Shown: positions 21,611-29,173 of the stretch, piece after piece
Layout: every line of letters begins with the position of its first letter
Numbering within the stretch: position 1 is the first letter of the stretch
Assembly: GCA_902495025.1 (NCBI GenBank)
Contig: CABUWB010000001.1
Location: 1-30,097, forward strand
From: an uncultured Eubacteriales bacterium
Lineage (GTDB): Bacteria > Bacillota > Clostridia > Lachnospirales > CAG-274
Reading direction: 5' to 3'
Length of the DNA stretch: 30,097 nt
Notes under the pieces: model-generated
The model's database searches: none
What the model saw: only the letters and a program-made list of their open reading frames with translations
Told to the model about the DNA's origin: nothing
Translations under genes and position numbers: made by a program

Positions 21611-22345
21611 ATGAATAACCAGATGGATGAAACCTTTGAGATTGATTTAAAACGGCTTTTTGAGCTGGCTATTGCCAGAATTAGGCTTATTATATTTGTA
21701 GTTTTTGTTTTTACGGTATCGGCCTTTCTTGTAAGCAAGTTTGTAATGACGCCTATGTATACCGCAACGGCTACACTTTATGTAAACAGTAATAAAACCA
21801 CTGTTTCACAGAATATAACAATTAATGATATTGATACAGGACGAGAGCTTGTTTCACTCTACTCCGAGTTTATTGAAAGTGATACGGTGCTTGAACAGGT
21901 GGCTGCAACCGTTTCAAATGAAACGGATATGCCTTTTGCCGCTGCTGATATAAGAGGTATGATTTCAAGCGGCGGTGTTAATGAAACGGCACTTATGGCT
22001 GTTACTGCAACATCACCATCACCCGAAATATCACAGATTATTGCAAATGCCGTTGCTGATATAGCACCGGACAGAATTACCGAGTTTATGGACGGCAGCT
22101 CCGTTAAGGTAGTTGACTATGCAAAGCTGCCCGAGGCACCATCCTCACCTAATGTTAAGAAAAATACAGCTATGGGCTTTATGCTTGGCGTTGTTATAAG
22201 CCTTGGTGTAATATTCCTTATGGAGCTTATGGATACACGCATTAAAAATGAGGAGGACCTCAAAAAGCTTGTGGAATATCCCGTTATCGGCATAATCCCC
22301 GAAATTGTTGTTGAAGAAAATACTGCCGCTCAGGCTAAAAGCTGA
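21611..22345 (+). CDS. Wzz/CpsC-type polysaccharide chain-length regulator
   Basis: A 244-residue membrane adaptor. The N-terminal IDLKRLFELAIARIRLI leads into a first transmembrane helix (~27-48), then an extracytoplasmic domain beginning PMYTATATLYVN, a Pro-rich PEAPSSPNVKKN motif and a second helix (~180-203). The cytoplasmic end (MDTRIKNEEDLKKLVEYPVI) is the kinase-activating segment in the Gram-positive CpsC family, which forms the transmembrane half of a split Wzc. It probably sets polymer length and activates the kinase encoded 36 nt downstream. It starts the operon at the promoter 21542-21570. Confidence 0.93.
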   Translation: MNNQMDETFEIDLKRLFELAIARIRLIIFVVFVFTVSAFLVSKFVMTPMYTATATLYVNSNKTTVSQNITINDIDTGRELVSLYSEFIESDTVLEQVAATVSNETDMPFAAADIRGMISSGGVNETALMAVTATSPSPEISQIIANAVADIAPDRITEFMDGSSVKVVDYAKLPEAPSSPNVKKNTAMGFMLGVVISLGVIFLMELMDTRIKNEEDLKKLVEYPVIGIIPEIVVEENTAAQAKS

Positions 22346-22381
22346 CGGCTTACCAATATCTGATAAAGGAGCAGTGCTCTA

Positions 22382-23170
22382 ATGTTTGGCAAAAAAAAGA
22401 TTGATGTAAACGAACAAAAGAAAATGGCAGCAGAAACTAACAGAAAAAGGCTTCTTAATGATGACACGTCATTTGATGTCAAGGAGGCTTATAAGGAGCT
22501 GAGAACAAATATTATGTTTTCTCTTCCTGGTGATGGCTGCAAAAAGGTTTTATCTACCAGCTCGGTTGCGGCAGAGGGCAAGAGCACAACAAATGTAAAC
22601 CTTGCCATAACCGTTGCGGAAACGGGTGCAAAGGTGCTGCTGATAGACTGCGATTTAAGGCGCCCAAATATTGCAAGGCTTATGTCCCAGAAAGGCGACA
22701 AGGGTCTTTCAAATGTACTTATCAATGACTGTACGCTTAAAAGCGCTATAGTTAAAACAAAATATACTAATCTTGACGTAATGTTTTCGGGAAAGATACC
22801 TCCAAACCCTGCGGAGCTTTTAAGCTCTGATAAAATGAAGGAGGTTGTTGCGGAGCTTTCCACCCAGTATGATTACATATTTTTCGATACTCCGCCAATT
22901 AACCTTGTTACTGATGCGGCGCTTATTTCAAGCCTTGCCGACGGTGTGATTATTGTGTCAAGGCAGTATGTTACAGAAAGAAAGCTGCTTTTGCAGGCTA
23001 TTGAAAAGCTTAAATTTGTCAATGCCAAAATTATCGGCGTAGTGCTTAATGACGTTGTCAGCTCCAAGGCAGGCTACGGTGGCTACAAAAAGTACGGCTA
23101 TGGTAAATATGGCTATGGCTACAAAAGATATGGCTATGGCTACGGCTATGAAAGCAGCAATAATGAATGA
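22382..23170 (+). CDS. CpsD-type tyrosine autokinase (BY-kinase)
   Basis: A 262-residue cytoplasmic bacterial tyrosine kinase, partner of the CpsC-like protein upstream. Walker A is Ala64-Glu-Gly-Lys67-Ser-Thr, Walker A' is LLIDCDLRRP (Asp89 and Asp91), and Walker B is YIFFDTPP. The EAYKELRTNI motif near residue 36 promotes ring formation. The last ~30 residues form a striking Tyr-Gly cluster with eleven tyrosines, the autophosphorylation tail. Cycles of phosphorylation at such tails control capsule polymerisation. The tail is longer and more regular than in many homologues. The start follows AAAGGAG. Confidence 0.95.
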   Translation: MFGKKKIDVNEQKKMAAETNRKRLLNDDTSFDVKEAYKELRTNIMFSLPGDGCKKVLSTSSVAAEGKSTTNVNLAITVAETGAKVLLIDCDLRRPNIARLMSQKGDKGLSNVLINDCTLKSAIVKTKYTNLDVMFSGKIPPNPAELLSSDKMKEVVAELSTQYDYIFFDTPPINLVTDAALISSLADGVIIVSRQYVTERKLLLQAIEKLKFVNAKIIGVVLNDVVSSKAGYGGYKKYGYGKYGYGYKRYGYGYGYESSNNE

Positions 23171-23191
23171 TTGCCTGTGTGGTGATATTAA

Positions 23192-23899
23192 ATGATTGAT
23201 TTTCACTCGCATATTTTACCTAAACTTGATGACGGCAGCAAAAGCTCGGAGATGTCCCTGCAGATGCTGCAGTTAAGCTATGCTCATGGTATAGATGTGA
23301 TGGTGGCAACACCTCACTTTTATATAAAACATAACACCGTTGACAGGTTTATAGGCTCCAGGGACGCCTCATATAAGGCGCTTGTAAAGCGTATAAATGA
23401 AAGCGGTGCTGATGTGCCTGAAATAATACTTGGCGCAGAGGTTTATTACTTTGGAAATATAGCCTCTCTGCCTGAGCTTGAAAGGCTTTGTATAGGCACA
23501 ACAAGGTATCTTCTGCTGGAGCTGCCCTTTGAGGAGTGGACGCAGAAGATTATAACAGATTGTGAAAAGCTTGTATATGATTGTAAAATCATACCTGTCA
23601 TTGCTCATTTGGACCGTTATCTGACATATCAGAAGCATAATAACTATATTCAGGAATTGATGAATATGGGCGCAGTTATTCAGATGAATGGTGAATATAT
23701 AAATGGGATTTTAACAAGAAGAAAGGCACTTGCTCTTATCAAAAGCGGTGTTGTAAGTCTGCTTGGCTCTGATTGCCACAATATGGGCAAACGCTCGCCA
23801 AATCTGGATAAGACTTTTAAAATTATCCTTGATAAATGCGGACAGGAAACACTTAGCAGAATTGACAGGTGCGGACGTGAAATTTTAAAAGGAAAATAG
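23192..23899 (+). CDS. CpsB/YwqE-type PHP-domain tyrosine-protein phosphatase
   Basis: A 235-residue manganese-dependent phosphatase that dephosphorylates the CpsD-like kinase. The PHP metal-binding motif MIDFHSHILPKLDDG gives His5 and His7, with the ATPHF strand, GAEVYY, an IPVIAHLDRY strand and LLGSDCHN near the C-terminus as further ligands. The length is normal. The start lies after GGTGATA; the usual strong AGGAGG is missing, so translation may be weaker or coupled to the kinase gene 21 nt upstream. With the two genes before it, it forms the complete capsule phosphoregulatory set. Confidence 0.94.
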   Translation: MIDFHSHILPKLDDGSKSSEMSLQMLQLSYAHGIDVMVATPHFYIKHNTVDRFIGSRDASYKALVKRINESGADVPEIILGAEVYYFGNIASLPELERLCIGTTRYLLLELPFEEWTQKIITDCEKLVYDCKIIPVIAHLDRYLTYQKHNNYIQELMNMGAVIQMNGEYINGILTRRKALALIKSGVVSLLGSDCHNMGKRSPNLDKTFKIILDKCGQETLSRIDRCGREILKGK

Positions 23900-23963
23900 C
23901 GCTTTCAGAGTGATATTTTAAAGGGTTTACACGTCTTTAAAAATTTTAGGAAAGGAGATTTAC

Positions 23964-24728
23964 TTGGGAAATAAAAAAACAGGTAAGAAGTCTCATAAGC
24001 TTCTTAAAATTCTCCTCTGTTTACTGCTTGTTATAGTGGCTGCAATAGCTGCGCTTGCAATATGGCAGAGGGACAATATAAATGCCGTAATTACGGCACG
24101 CAGCACCTCACAGGAGGATATTGCACAGCAAATCAGTACCTCCAAGGCGAACACCCAAAAGGAAATTGAAAAGTATAACATACCTATTGCAAGGGACTTT
24201 ACCCTTGAGGAGGAAATGGAAATACAAAACGGTACGTTAAGCGTCGAGGAGGCGGTTAAACGTATTATGAAAACCTCGTCTGCTGCGGCAGAGGGTGAGG
24301 AGTCGGCTGAAAAGGGCGGCAGCGACGGTGTGCAGGGCACACAGGGCAGCAGTGCCGGTGCTGACAACGGTGAGGAGCTTACCAAGGAGCAGCAGATTGT
24401 TGCAAAGTACCTTAAGGAAATGTATACCCTGAAGGCTTATTACATAGGCGAGCTTGGTGCCTTTGAGAGGGATTTGAAGTCCCAGTACAAAAGCACCTAC
24501 GGTACAGACAAAAATGCTGCTGCAATAGCAAAGGTTGTTCAGAACAATATGGGCAGGGTTATCAGCCTTGAAAGTGAATGTGATAAAAAGGTTGACGGCA
24601 TACTTGCCAATATGAAAAGTGAGCTTGAAGCCATAGGAGCAGATACAAGCATTGTTACTGTGGTTGAGGACTCTTATGTAAATGAAAAAAGCCTTAGGAA
24701 ATCATACTACCTAAGCTTATACAATTAA
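23964..24728 (+). CDS. Single-pass membrane protein with extracytoplasmic coiled coil, function unknown
   Basis: A 254-residue protein starting at a TTG, with AAAGGAG at 23951-23957. A basic N-terminus (GNKKTGKKSHKLLKI) precedes one membrane helix (~14-33), so most of the protein lies outside the cell. The outer part has an Ile-Ala-rich helical region, a low-complexity Glu/Gly/Ser linker (about 108-140), then a long charged helix ending with KSELEAIGADTSIVTVVEDS and a Tyr-rich tail. I recognise no family. It lies between the capsule phosphatase and a secreted dockerin-like protein, so a role in surface glycan assembly or wall attachment is plausible but only inferred from position. Confidence 0.75.
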   Translation: MGNKKTGKKSHKLLKILLCLLLVIVAAIAALAIWQRDNINAVITARSTSQEDIAQQISTSKANTQKEIEKYNIPIARDFTLEEEMEIQNGTLSVEEAVKRIMKTSSAAAEGEESAEKGGSDGVQGTQGSSAGADNGEELTKEQQIVAKYLKEMYTLKAYYIGELGAFERDLKSQYKSTYGTDKNAAAIAKVVQNNMGRVISLESECDKKVDGILANMKSELEAIGADTSIVTVVEDSYVNEKSLRKSYYLSLYN

Positions 24729-24757
24729 ATTAATATATAAATGGGAGGAATTAGAAA

Positions 24758-25753
24758 ATGAAGAAGAAAGTTTTATGTTTTGCTTTAACAGCAGCTATGG
24801 GTTTAAGTATGGCTACTTCTGCTTTTGCAGCAGAGCTTAACCCTGTTACAGTTGCTAAGGTTGGTTCAGGTGATGTAAATGATGACGGTACTTTAACTGC
24901 AAAGGACAGTGCTGGTATTTTACAGTATGCTCTTGACCATACTTATGCAGGTACAGATGCTGAGAAGTTTGTTCTTAACGAGGCAAACTACGATGGTTCT
25001 ATTGACCCAGGTACAGGCTTAGACCAGATTACTGCTAATGACGCCGTATTCGTACTTCAGGACGTACTTGACAGACAGACTGATGTATATATTACAGTTT
25101 CCGCAGGCGTTGAAAGCCCTGTAAGATTTACAGAGATTATCAATCCTTTAGATTCTGAAGGTAAGCTTACAAAGACTGGTATCCTTGAGTTTACAGATAA
25201 GATTTTCTCAGGTGCTTACGATACAGAGCTTAACTCTAACGTTGGTGCTGTAAACAGCTTTGTTGACAAGATTGAGTTTACAGGCGAGGGCGGCAACAAG
25301 ACAAATATCAGAACTGACATCGGCTGGAGCAAGTTTGCTAACGCTGTAAGCGGTGTTGTTTCTGACAAGGATGCTTTTGCACAGTTAGAGAACAATACTA
25401 AGACTAAGAGATACACAAGCGCTGATGAGCTTAAGGCTGATTATGAAGCAGCTAAGAAGGCTTTTGCTCCTTCTATGACAGCAGGCGATGTTTCAGCTAC
25501 AGGTGACAAGATTGTTGCTATCACAGGCGCTGACTTTATTACTCTTTCAAAGCTCAATGACGAGGGTCAGGTTGTTAAGTCAATGAACCTTAACGAGCTT
25601 TTCAAGACTGTTGCTGATAACAATCTTCAGGCTTATGACACAGTAACAATTGACCAGCTTCAGGAAATCTTCGGTAACAAGATTGAAATTACAGCTACTA
25701 ACCCTAACAACGGTTATACAAACAAGGTAACTGTTACTATCGAAAGAAGATAA
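24758..25753 (+). CDS. Secreted protein with N-terminal dockerin-like domain
   Basis: A 331-residue exported protein with a signal peptide cleaved after Ala24 (TSAFA). Residues ~37-107 form a type I dockerin-like pair of calcium loops: Asp39-Val-Asn41-Asp-Asp43-Gly-Thr-Leu-Thr-Ala-Lys-Asp50 followed by AGILQYALDH, then Asn77-Tyr-Asp79-Gly and ITANDAVFVLQDVLDRQ, the second loop lengthened by a PGTGLDQ insert. The remaining ~220 residues form a domain I do not recognise; there is no glycosidase signature. Lys is coded almost only by AAG, and codon choice is otherwise biased, which suggests high expression. Dockerins normally bind cohesins; no cohesin is in the window. GGGAGGA provides the start. 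Confidence 0.82.
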   Translation: MKKKVLCFALTAAMGLSMATSAFAAELNPVTVAKVGSGDVNDDGTLTAKDSAGILQYALDHTYAGTDAEKFVLNEANYDGSIDPGTGLDQITANDAVFVLQDVLDRQTDVYITVSAGVESPVRFTEIINPLDSEGKLTKTGILEFTDKIFSGAYDTELNSNVGAVNSFVDKIEFTGEGGNKTNIRTDIGWSKFANAVSGVVSDKDAFAQLENNTKTKRYTSADELKADYEAAKKAFAPSMTAGDVSATGDKIVAITGADFITLSKLNDEGQVVKSMNLNELFKTVADNNLQAYDTVTIDQLQEIFGNKIEITATNPNNGYTNKVTVTIERR

Positions 25754-25781
25754 TCTAAACGGTATATTTAAAATTAAATAC

Positions 25782-25806
25782 TGCCCTATGGTATACCCAT
25801 AGGGCA
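25782..25806 (+). terminator. Hairpin between the dockerin-like and SLH genes
   Basis: A perfect 10-bp stem, TGCCCTATGG with CCATAGGGCA, has a 5-nt loop and is followed by ATATTTATATA, a weak U-rich tail. It probably ends most dockerin-gene transcripts while letting some read through to the SLH gene, whose own promoter is not obvious. Confidence 0.75.
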
Positions 25807-25839
25807 ATATTTATATAATAAATTTTTGGAGGAATTATA

Positions 25840-27081
25840 ATGAAAAGACTTGTAAGCACATTACTTGCAGGCATTATTGCCCTGTCTGTTGCTGTGCCTG
25901 CTTTTGCTGCTGATACGGCAGCTGCTCCATTTAAGGACGTAGACAGCCAGAGTGTGCAGGGCCAGGCAATTTTAAAAATGTATGATAAGGGATACCTTGC
26001 AGGCTATGAGGACGGCACCTTCCGTCCCGACGGCTATGTTACAAGGGCAGAGCTTGTAAGAATTATCAACCAGGTTTTTGATTTCAAGCTGAATGATAAG
26101 CTTGCAACAACCGATTTCAGCGATAATGCAAATAACAGTGCATGGTATTACAACGATGTAAGAATTGCACAGCAGATGGGCTATATCAGCGGCTTTGGCG
26201 ACAACAGCTTCAGACCTAAGGATAACTTTACACGTCTGCAGGCTTGCGTTGTACTTTCACTTTTAACAAACGCTCCCGAAAGCGATAAGGAAATTACAAT
26301 AACCGACCCTGTTGCGCCATGGGCTGAAAAGTATGTTAAGGCGTCCGTAAACTCCGGTCTGTTTACATTGGAGGCAAACAATACCTTCCGTGCGGCAGAG
26401 AATATCACAAGAGGTGAGCTTTGTGTGGCACTTGCAGGCTTTGTCAAAGAGGACAGCAAGACAGCCGAAACTACTACCAAGGCAGCTGAAAGCACAACAA
26501 AGTCAGGTGAAACTACTACAAAGGCTGATGATAACAGCACCACAACCACAAAGAGCAGCACTACTGTTTCTTCAGGCGGTGGTGGTGGCGGTGGAAGCAG
26601 CAGCAGCAAAACAACAACTACTACAACTGCTGCAACTACTACGGAAACAACTACCGAGGCTACAACCTCAGCAAGTAAGGACACAACCAAGGCACAGACC
26701 ACAACAAAAGCAACAACCACTACAACAACGACTACGACAGAGGCAACTACAGAGATTACAACTGCTGCCGTAGAGGTTGATGCAGACCTTATTTCAAGTT
26801 TAAAGCGTACAGCAAGAAATATTACAAGATACGTTGTGCCTAACTGCTCAACAGATGCAGAAAAAGAGGTTGCAAGTGATATTGCTGACGCAATGACCAC
26901 ATTTGTGAATGACCACAGTTATGATGTTGAGGGTGCGGCGAGTGCTGCAATGGATAAGTATCGTACACTTAGCGCAGAGGAAAAGAATGAGCTTAAAAAT
27001 CTCATTGTCGGCTATTGCGCTATGTCCGACCTTGTTAAGCTTAGGGATACCTTCTTCCCAGGTATGACTTATACTCCATGA
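25840..27081 (+). CDS. S-layer-homology (SLH) domain surface protein with Thr-rich linker
   Basis: A 413-residue exported protein. The signal peptide ends at Ala23. Three SLH repeats follow: ~30-83 with a canonical GYEDGTFRPDGYVTRAEL, ~90-145 with GFGDNSFRPKDNFTRLQA, and a degenerate third (~150-203) ending NITRGEL. SLH domains bind pyruvylated wall polysaccharide. Residues ~205-310 form an unusual linker of Thr, Ser, Lys and seven consecutive Gly, likely O-glycosylated or extended. The C-terminal ~100 residues are a helical domain I do not recognise. Only the first repeat keeps the full TRAE wall-binding motif. GGAGGAATT provides the start. The last four bases overlap the VanZ-like gene. Confidence 0.9.
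   Translation: MKRLVSTLLAGIIALSVAVPAFAADTAAAPFKDVDSQSVQGQAILKMYDKGYLAGYEDGTFRPDGYVTRAELVRIINQVFDFKLNDKLATTDFSDNANNSAWYYNDVRIAQQMGYISGFGDNSFRPKDNFTRLQACVVLSLLTNAPESDKEITITDPVAPWAEKYVKASVNSGLFTLEANNTFRAAENITRGELCVALAGFVKEDSKTAETTTKAAESTTKSGETTTKADDNSTTTTKSSTTVSSGGGGGGGSSSSKTTTTTTAATTTETTTEATTSASKDTTKAQTTTKATTTTTTTTTEATTEITTAAVEVDADLISSLKRTARNITRYVVPNCSTDAEKEVASDIADAMTTFVNDHSYDVEGAASAAMDKYRTLSAEEKNELKNLIVGYCAMSDLVKLRDTFFPGMTYTP
26452..26770 (+). repeat. Low-complexity Thr-rich coding repeat
   Basis: ACN-rich imperfect repeats (ACA, ACT, ACC) encode runs of Thr broken by Glu, Lys and Ala; seven glycine codons lie near 26575-26595. The run allows length change by slippage or recombination. A long minus-strand open frame over it (a Val-rich shadow) is a by-product of the repeat. 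Confidence 0.8.
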
Positions 27082-27518
27082 TAAGGGATAAAAATATTTT
27101 TAAAGTGTTACTGCCGCTGTTTACTGCGGCAGTAATTGCTTTTATATGGATTCACTCGGCTATGCCCGGGGATACTTCGGCTGTGGAAAGCGGCTTTATA
27201 ACCGAATTTTTAAACAGCATATTCGGTGAGAACACCGTAAATGAACACCTTGTAAGAAAAACCGCACACTTTACAGAATATATGCTCCTTGGCATACTTT
27301 GCTGTATGGACTTTGCCGTTTTTGGCAGAGCCGGCATGAGGTATGTGCTTTTTCCGCTTTATATATGCCTTGCAGTTTCTGTTATAGATGAAAGTATCCA
27401 GCTTTTTACCGTCGGCAGGAGCGGTATGCTTTTTGATGTATGGCTTGACCATGCGGGCAGTATAACGGGTGCGGTTTGTTCTAAAATCATAGGTTACATT
27501 ATAAATCGGGAGGCGTAA
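27078..27518 (+). CDS. VanZ-like family membrane protein
   Basis: A 146-residue membrane protein with four hydrophobic segments. Family features are the FIWIHSAMPGDTS first loop, the VRKTAHFTEYMLLGIL helix whose Lys-x-x-His-x-x-Glu-Tyr is the VanZ hallmark, and the DESIQLFTVGRSGMLFDVWLDHAGS segment. VanZ gives teicoplanin resistance in enterococci, but most members have no known role and are thought to act on cell-wall precursors or surface glycan. It begins with an ATGA overlap onto the SLH gene, so the two are translationally coupled, linking it to the wall-anchored protein. Confidence 0.92.
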   Translation: MIRDKNIFKVLLPLFTAAVIAFIWIHSAMPGDTSAVESGFITEFLNSIFGENTVNEHLVRKTAHFTEYMLLGILCCMDFAVFGRAGMRYVLFPLYICLAVSVIDESIQLFTVGRSGMLFDVWLDHAGSITGAVCSKIIGYIINREA

Positions 27519-27519
27519 T

Positions 27520-28218
27520 ATGTTAGGCACAATAGTAAATGCGGCGGCAATTATTATAGGCGGTATTCTCGGTCTTATCATAAAGGGCAGGTTTACACAG
27601 CGTTTTCAGGAGATAGTAACACAGGCTACGGGTCTTGCGGTAATATTTATAGGCGCAAGCGGAGCAATAAAGCAGCTTACAGACCCAAACTGCCACTCTG
27701 TTCTGTTTGTTATAAGCCTTGTTGTGGGCGGTCTTATAGGTGAGGCGCTTGATATTGAGGGCAGACTGAAAAAATTTGGCGACAGGCTGGAGGCATTGTG
27801 CGGCGCAAACGGCGGCATATCCAAAAGCTTTGTTTCGGCAAGCCTTTTATTCTGTGTAGGTTCAATGGCTATTTTAGGCTCCATACAGAGCGGCTTGCAG
27901 CACGATTATTCAACCCTGTTTACCAAAAGCATTCTGGACGGTGTTACGGCAATTATATTTGCGTCAACACTGGGCTTTGGCGTGCTGTTTTCGGCGGTGT
28001 CGGTGCTTGTGTATCAGGGCTCAATCACGCTTGCCGCAGGTCTTATTGCGCCCTATATCAGCAGTGATATTTTAAGGGAAATGTCACTTGTGGGCGGCAT
28101 ACTTATTGCTGCGCTCGGTATAGATATGCTCGGTATCAGAAAAATGAGAACGGGCAATCTGCTGCCTGCTGTTTTCGTACCTGTTGTGTACTATGGTGTT
28201 ATGTACTTTGTGAGGTAA
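27520..28218 (+). CDS. DUF554 family integral membrane protein
   Basis: A 232-residue membrane protein with about six to seven hydrophobic helices. It opens with LGTIVNAAAIIIGGILGLIIKG, carries GLAVIFIGASGAIKQL, SLLFCVGSMAILGSIQSGLQ and a LGFGVLFSAVSVLVYQGSIT repeat-like segment, all typical of DUF554 proteins. These are uncharacterised, possibly transporters. It starts two bases after the VanZ-like stop behind GGGAGG and ends two bases before the pseudouridine synthase gene, so all three are co-transcribed. Confidence 0.92.
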   Translation: MLGTIVNAAAIIIGGILGLIIKGRFTQRFQEIVTQATGLAVIFIGASGAIKQLTDPNCHSVLFVISLVVGGLIGEALDIEGRLKKFGDRLEALCGANGGISKSFVSASLLFCVGSMAILGSIQSGLQHDYSTLFTKSILDGVTAIIFASTLGFGVLFSAVSVLVYQGSITLAAGLIAPYISSDILREMSLVGGILIAALGIDMLGIRKMRTGNLLPAVFVPVVYYGVMYFVR

Positions 28219-28220
28219 TT

Positions 28221-29123
28221 ATGAGGCTTTTAAAAATCAATGAGGATAACGGTGCGCAAAGACTTGATAAATTTTTGCTGCGGTATATGAATAAAGCCCC
28301 CAAATCCTTTATTTATAAAATGCTGCGTAAAAAAAATATAAAGCTGAATGGCGTTAAGGCGCAGGGTAACGAGGTTTTAAGGGCAGGCGACGAGGTGGCG
28401 CTCTATCTGTCCGATGAAACAATCGACAGCTTTTTTGAGGTGGGAGATGTTAAAGCCTTTGATGATATTCCGCCCATTATTTATGAGGACGAAAATATTA
28501 TTATTGCGGATAAGCCTGTAGGTCTGCTGTCGCAGGCTGAAAAGAAAGGTGATAAGAACCTCAATGATATTCTGCTCTATTATCTTTCACAAAAAGGCGA
28601 GTATGACAGCAGCGCACAGGGTACATTTAAACCCGGTATCGTAAGTAGGCTGGACAGAAATACGGGCGGCATTACCATTATGGGTAAAAATCTTGCCGCA
28701 CAGCAGCAGCTAAGCAAAGCCTTTAAGGCGCATACCGTCAAAAAGATATATCTTGCCGTTGCCGAGGGTGAAATAAAAACGGCAGGCAGGGTTGATACAA
28801 GGCAGAAAAAGGGTGCGGATAATAAGGTTACGCTTGGCAGTGAGGGTGACAGGGCAATAACAATATATGAGCCTGTTAAGTATGAAAACGGCTATACGCT
28901 TGTAAGGGTAACGCTTGTTACGGGCAGAACACACCAGATAAGGGCGGCGCTTGCCTCGATAGGTCATCCGCTTGCAGGTGATGTAAAGTACGGCGGCAAA
29001 AGGACAAAGCGGTTTAAGCATCAGGCGCTTTATGCGTACAGTCTTAGCTTTGAATTTAAGGACGGCGTGCTTGCCTACCTTGACGGCAGGACGTTTACGG
29101 GAAATAATGAATTGCGTTTATAG
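28221..29123 (+). CDS. RluC/RluD-type rRNA pseudouridine synthase
   Basis: A 300-residue enzyme that isomerises specific uridines in 23S rRNA. Residues ~12-66 form the S4 RNA-binding domain (AQRLDKFLLRYM and KNIKLNGVKA). The catalytic motif is Gly139-Ile-Val-Ser-Arg143-Leu-Asp145-Arg-Asn-Thr-Gly-Gly, with the catalytic Asp145; the usual His before Arg is Ser, a variant seen in clostridial members. RTHQIRAALASIGHPLAGDVKYGG is the conserved RNA-binding end of the domain. The start is two bases after the DUF554 stop, with GTGAGG as ribosome site. The target position cannot be told from the sequence. Confidence 0.93.
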   Translation: MRLLKINEDNGAQRLDKFLLRYMNKAPKSFIYKMLRKKNIKLNGVKAQGNEVLRAGDEVALYLSDETIDSFFEVGDVKAFDDIPPIIYEDENIIIADKPVGLLSQAEKKGDKNLNDILLYYLSQKGEYDSSAQGTFKPGIVSRLDRNTGGITIMGKNLAAQQQLSKAFKAHTVKKIYLAVAEGEIKTAGRVDTRQKKGADNKVTLGSEGDRAITIYEPVKYENGYTLVRVTLVTGRTHQIRAALASIGHPLAGDVKYGGKRTKRFKHQALYAYSLSFEFKDGVLAYLDGRTFTGNNELRL

Positions 29124-29132
29124 AATAAAAAT

Positions 29133-29160
29133 AAAAACGGCGCTTAAATGTGCCGTTTTT
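29133..29160. terminator. Bidirectional terminator after the pseudouridine synthase gene
   Basis: The stem AAAAACGGC with GCCGTTTTT and a 10-nt loop continues into TTG on the plus strand and into a T-rich tract on the minus strand. It separates two convergent genes. Confidence 0.88.
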
Positions 29161-29173
29161 TGTATTTGATAAA

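Noticed and set aside
26452..26770. CRISPR-like or tandem-repeat array
   Set aside because: The repeats are short ACN codons within an open reading frame, without spacers of constant length.
26181..26900. 239-codon minus-strand open frame rich in Val
   Set aside because: It is the reverse complement of the Thr-rich linker of the SLH gene. The repeats leave the opposite frame open, and there is no ribosome site or sensible protein.
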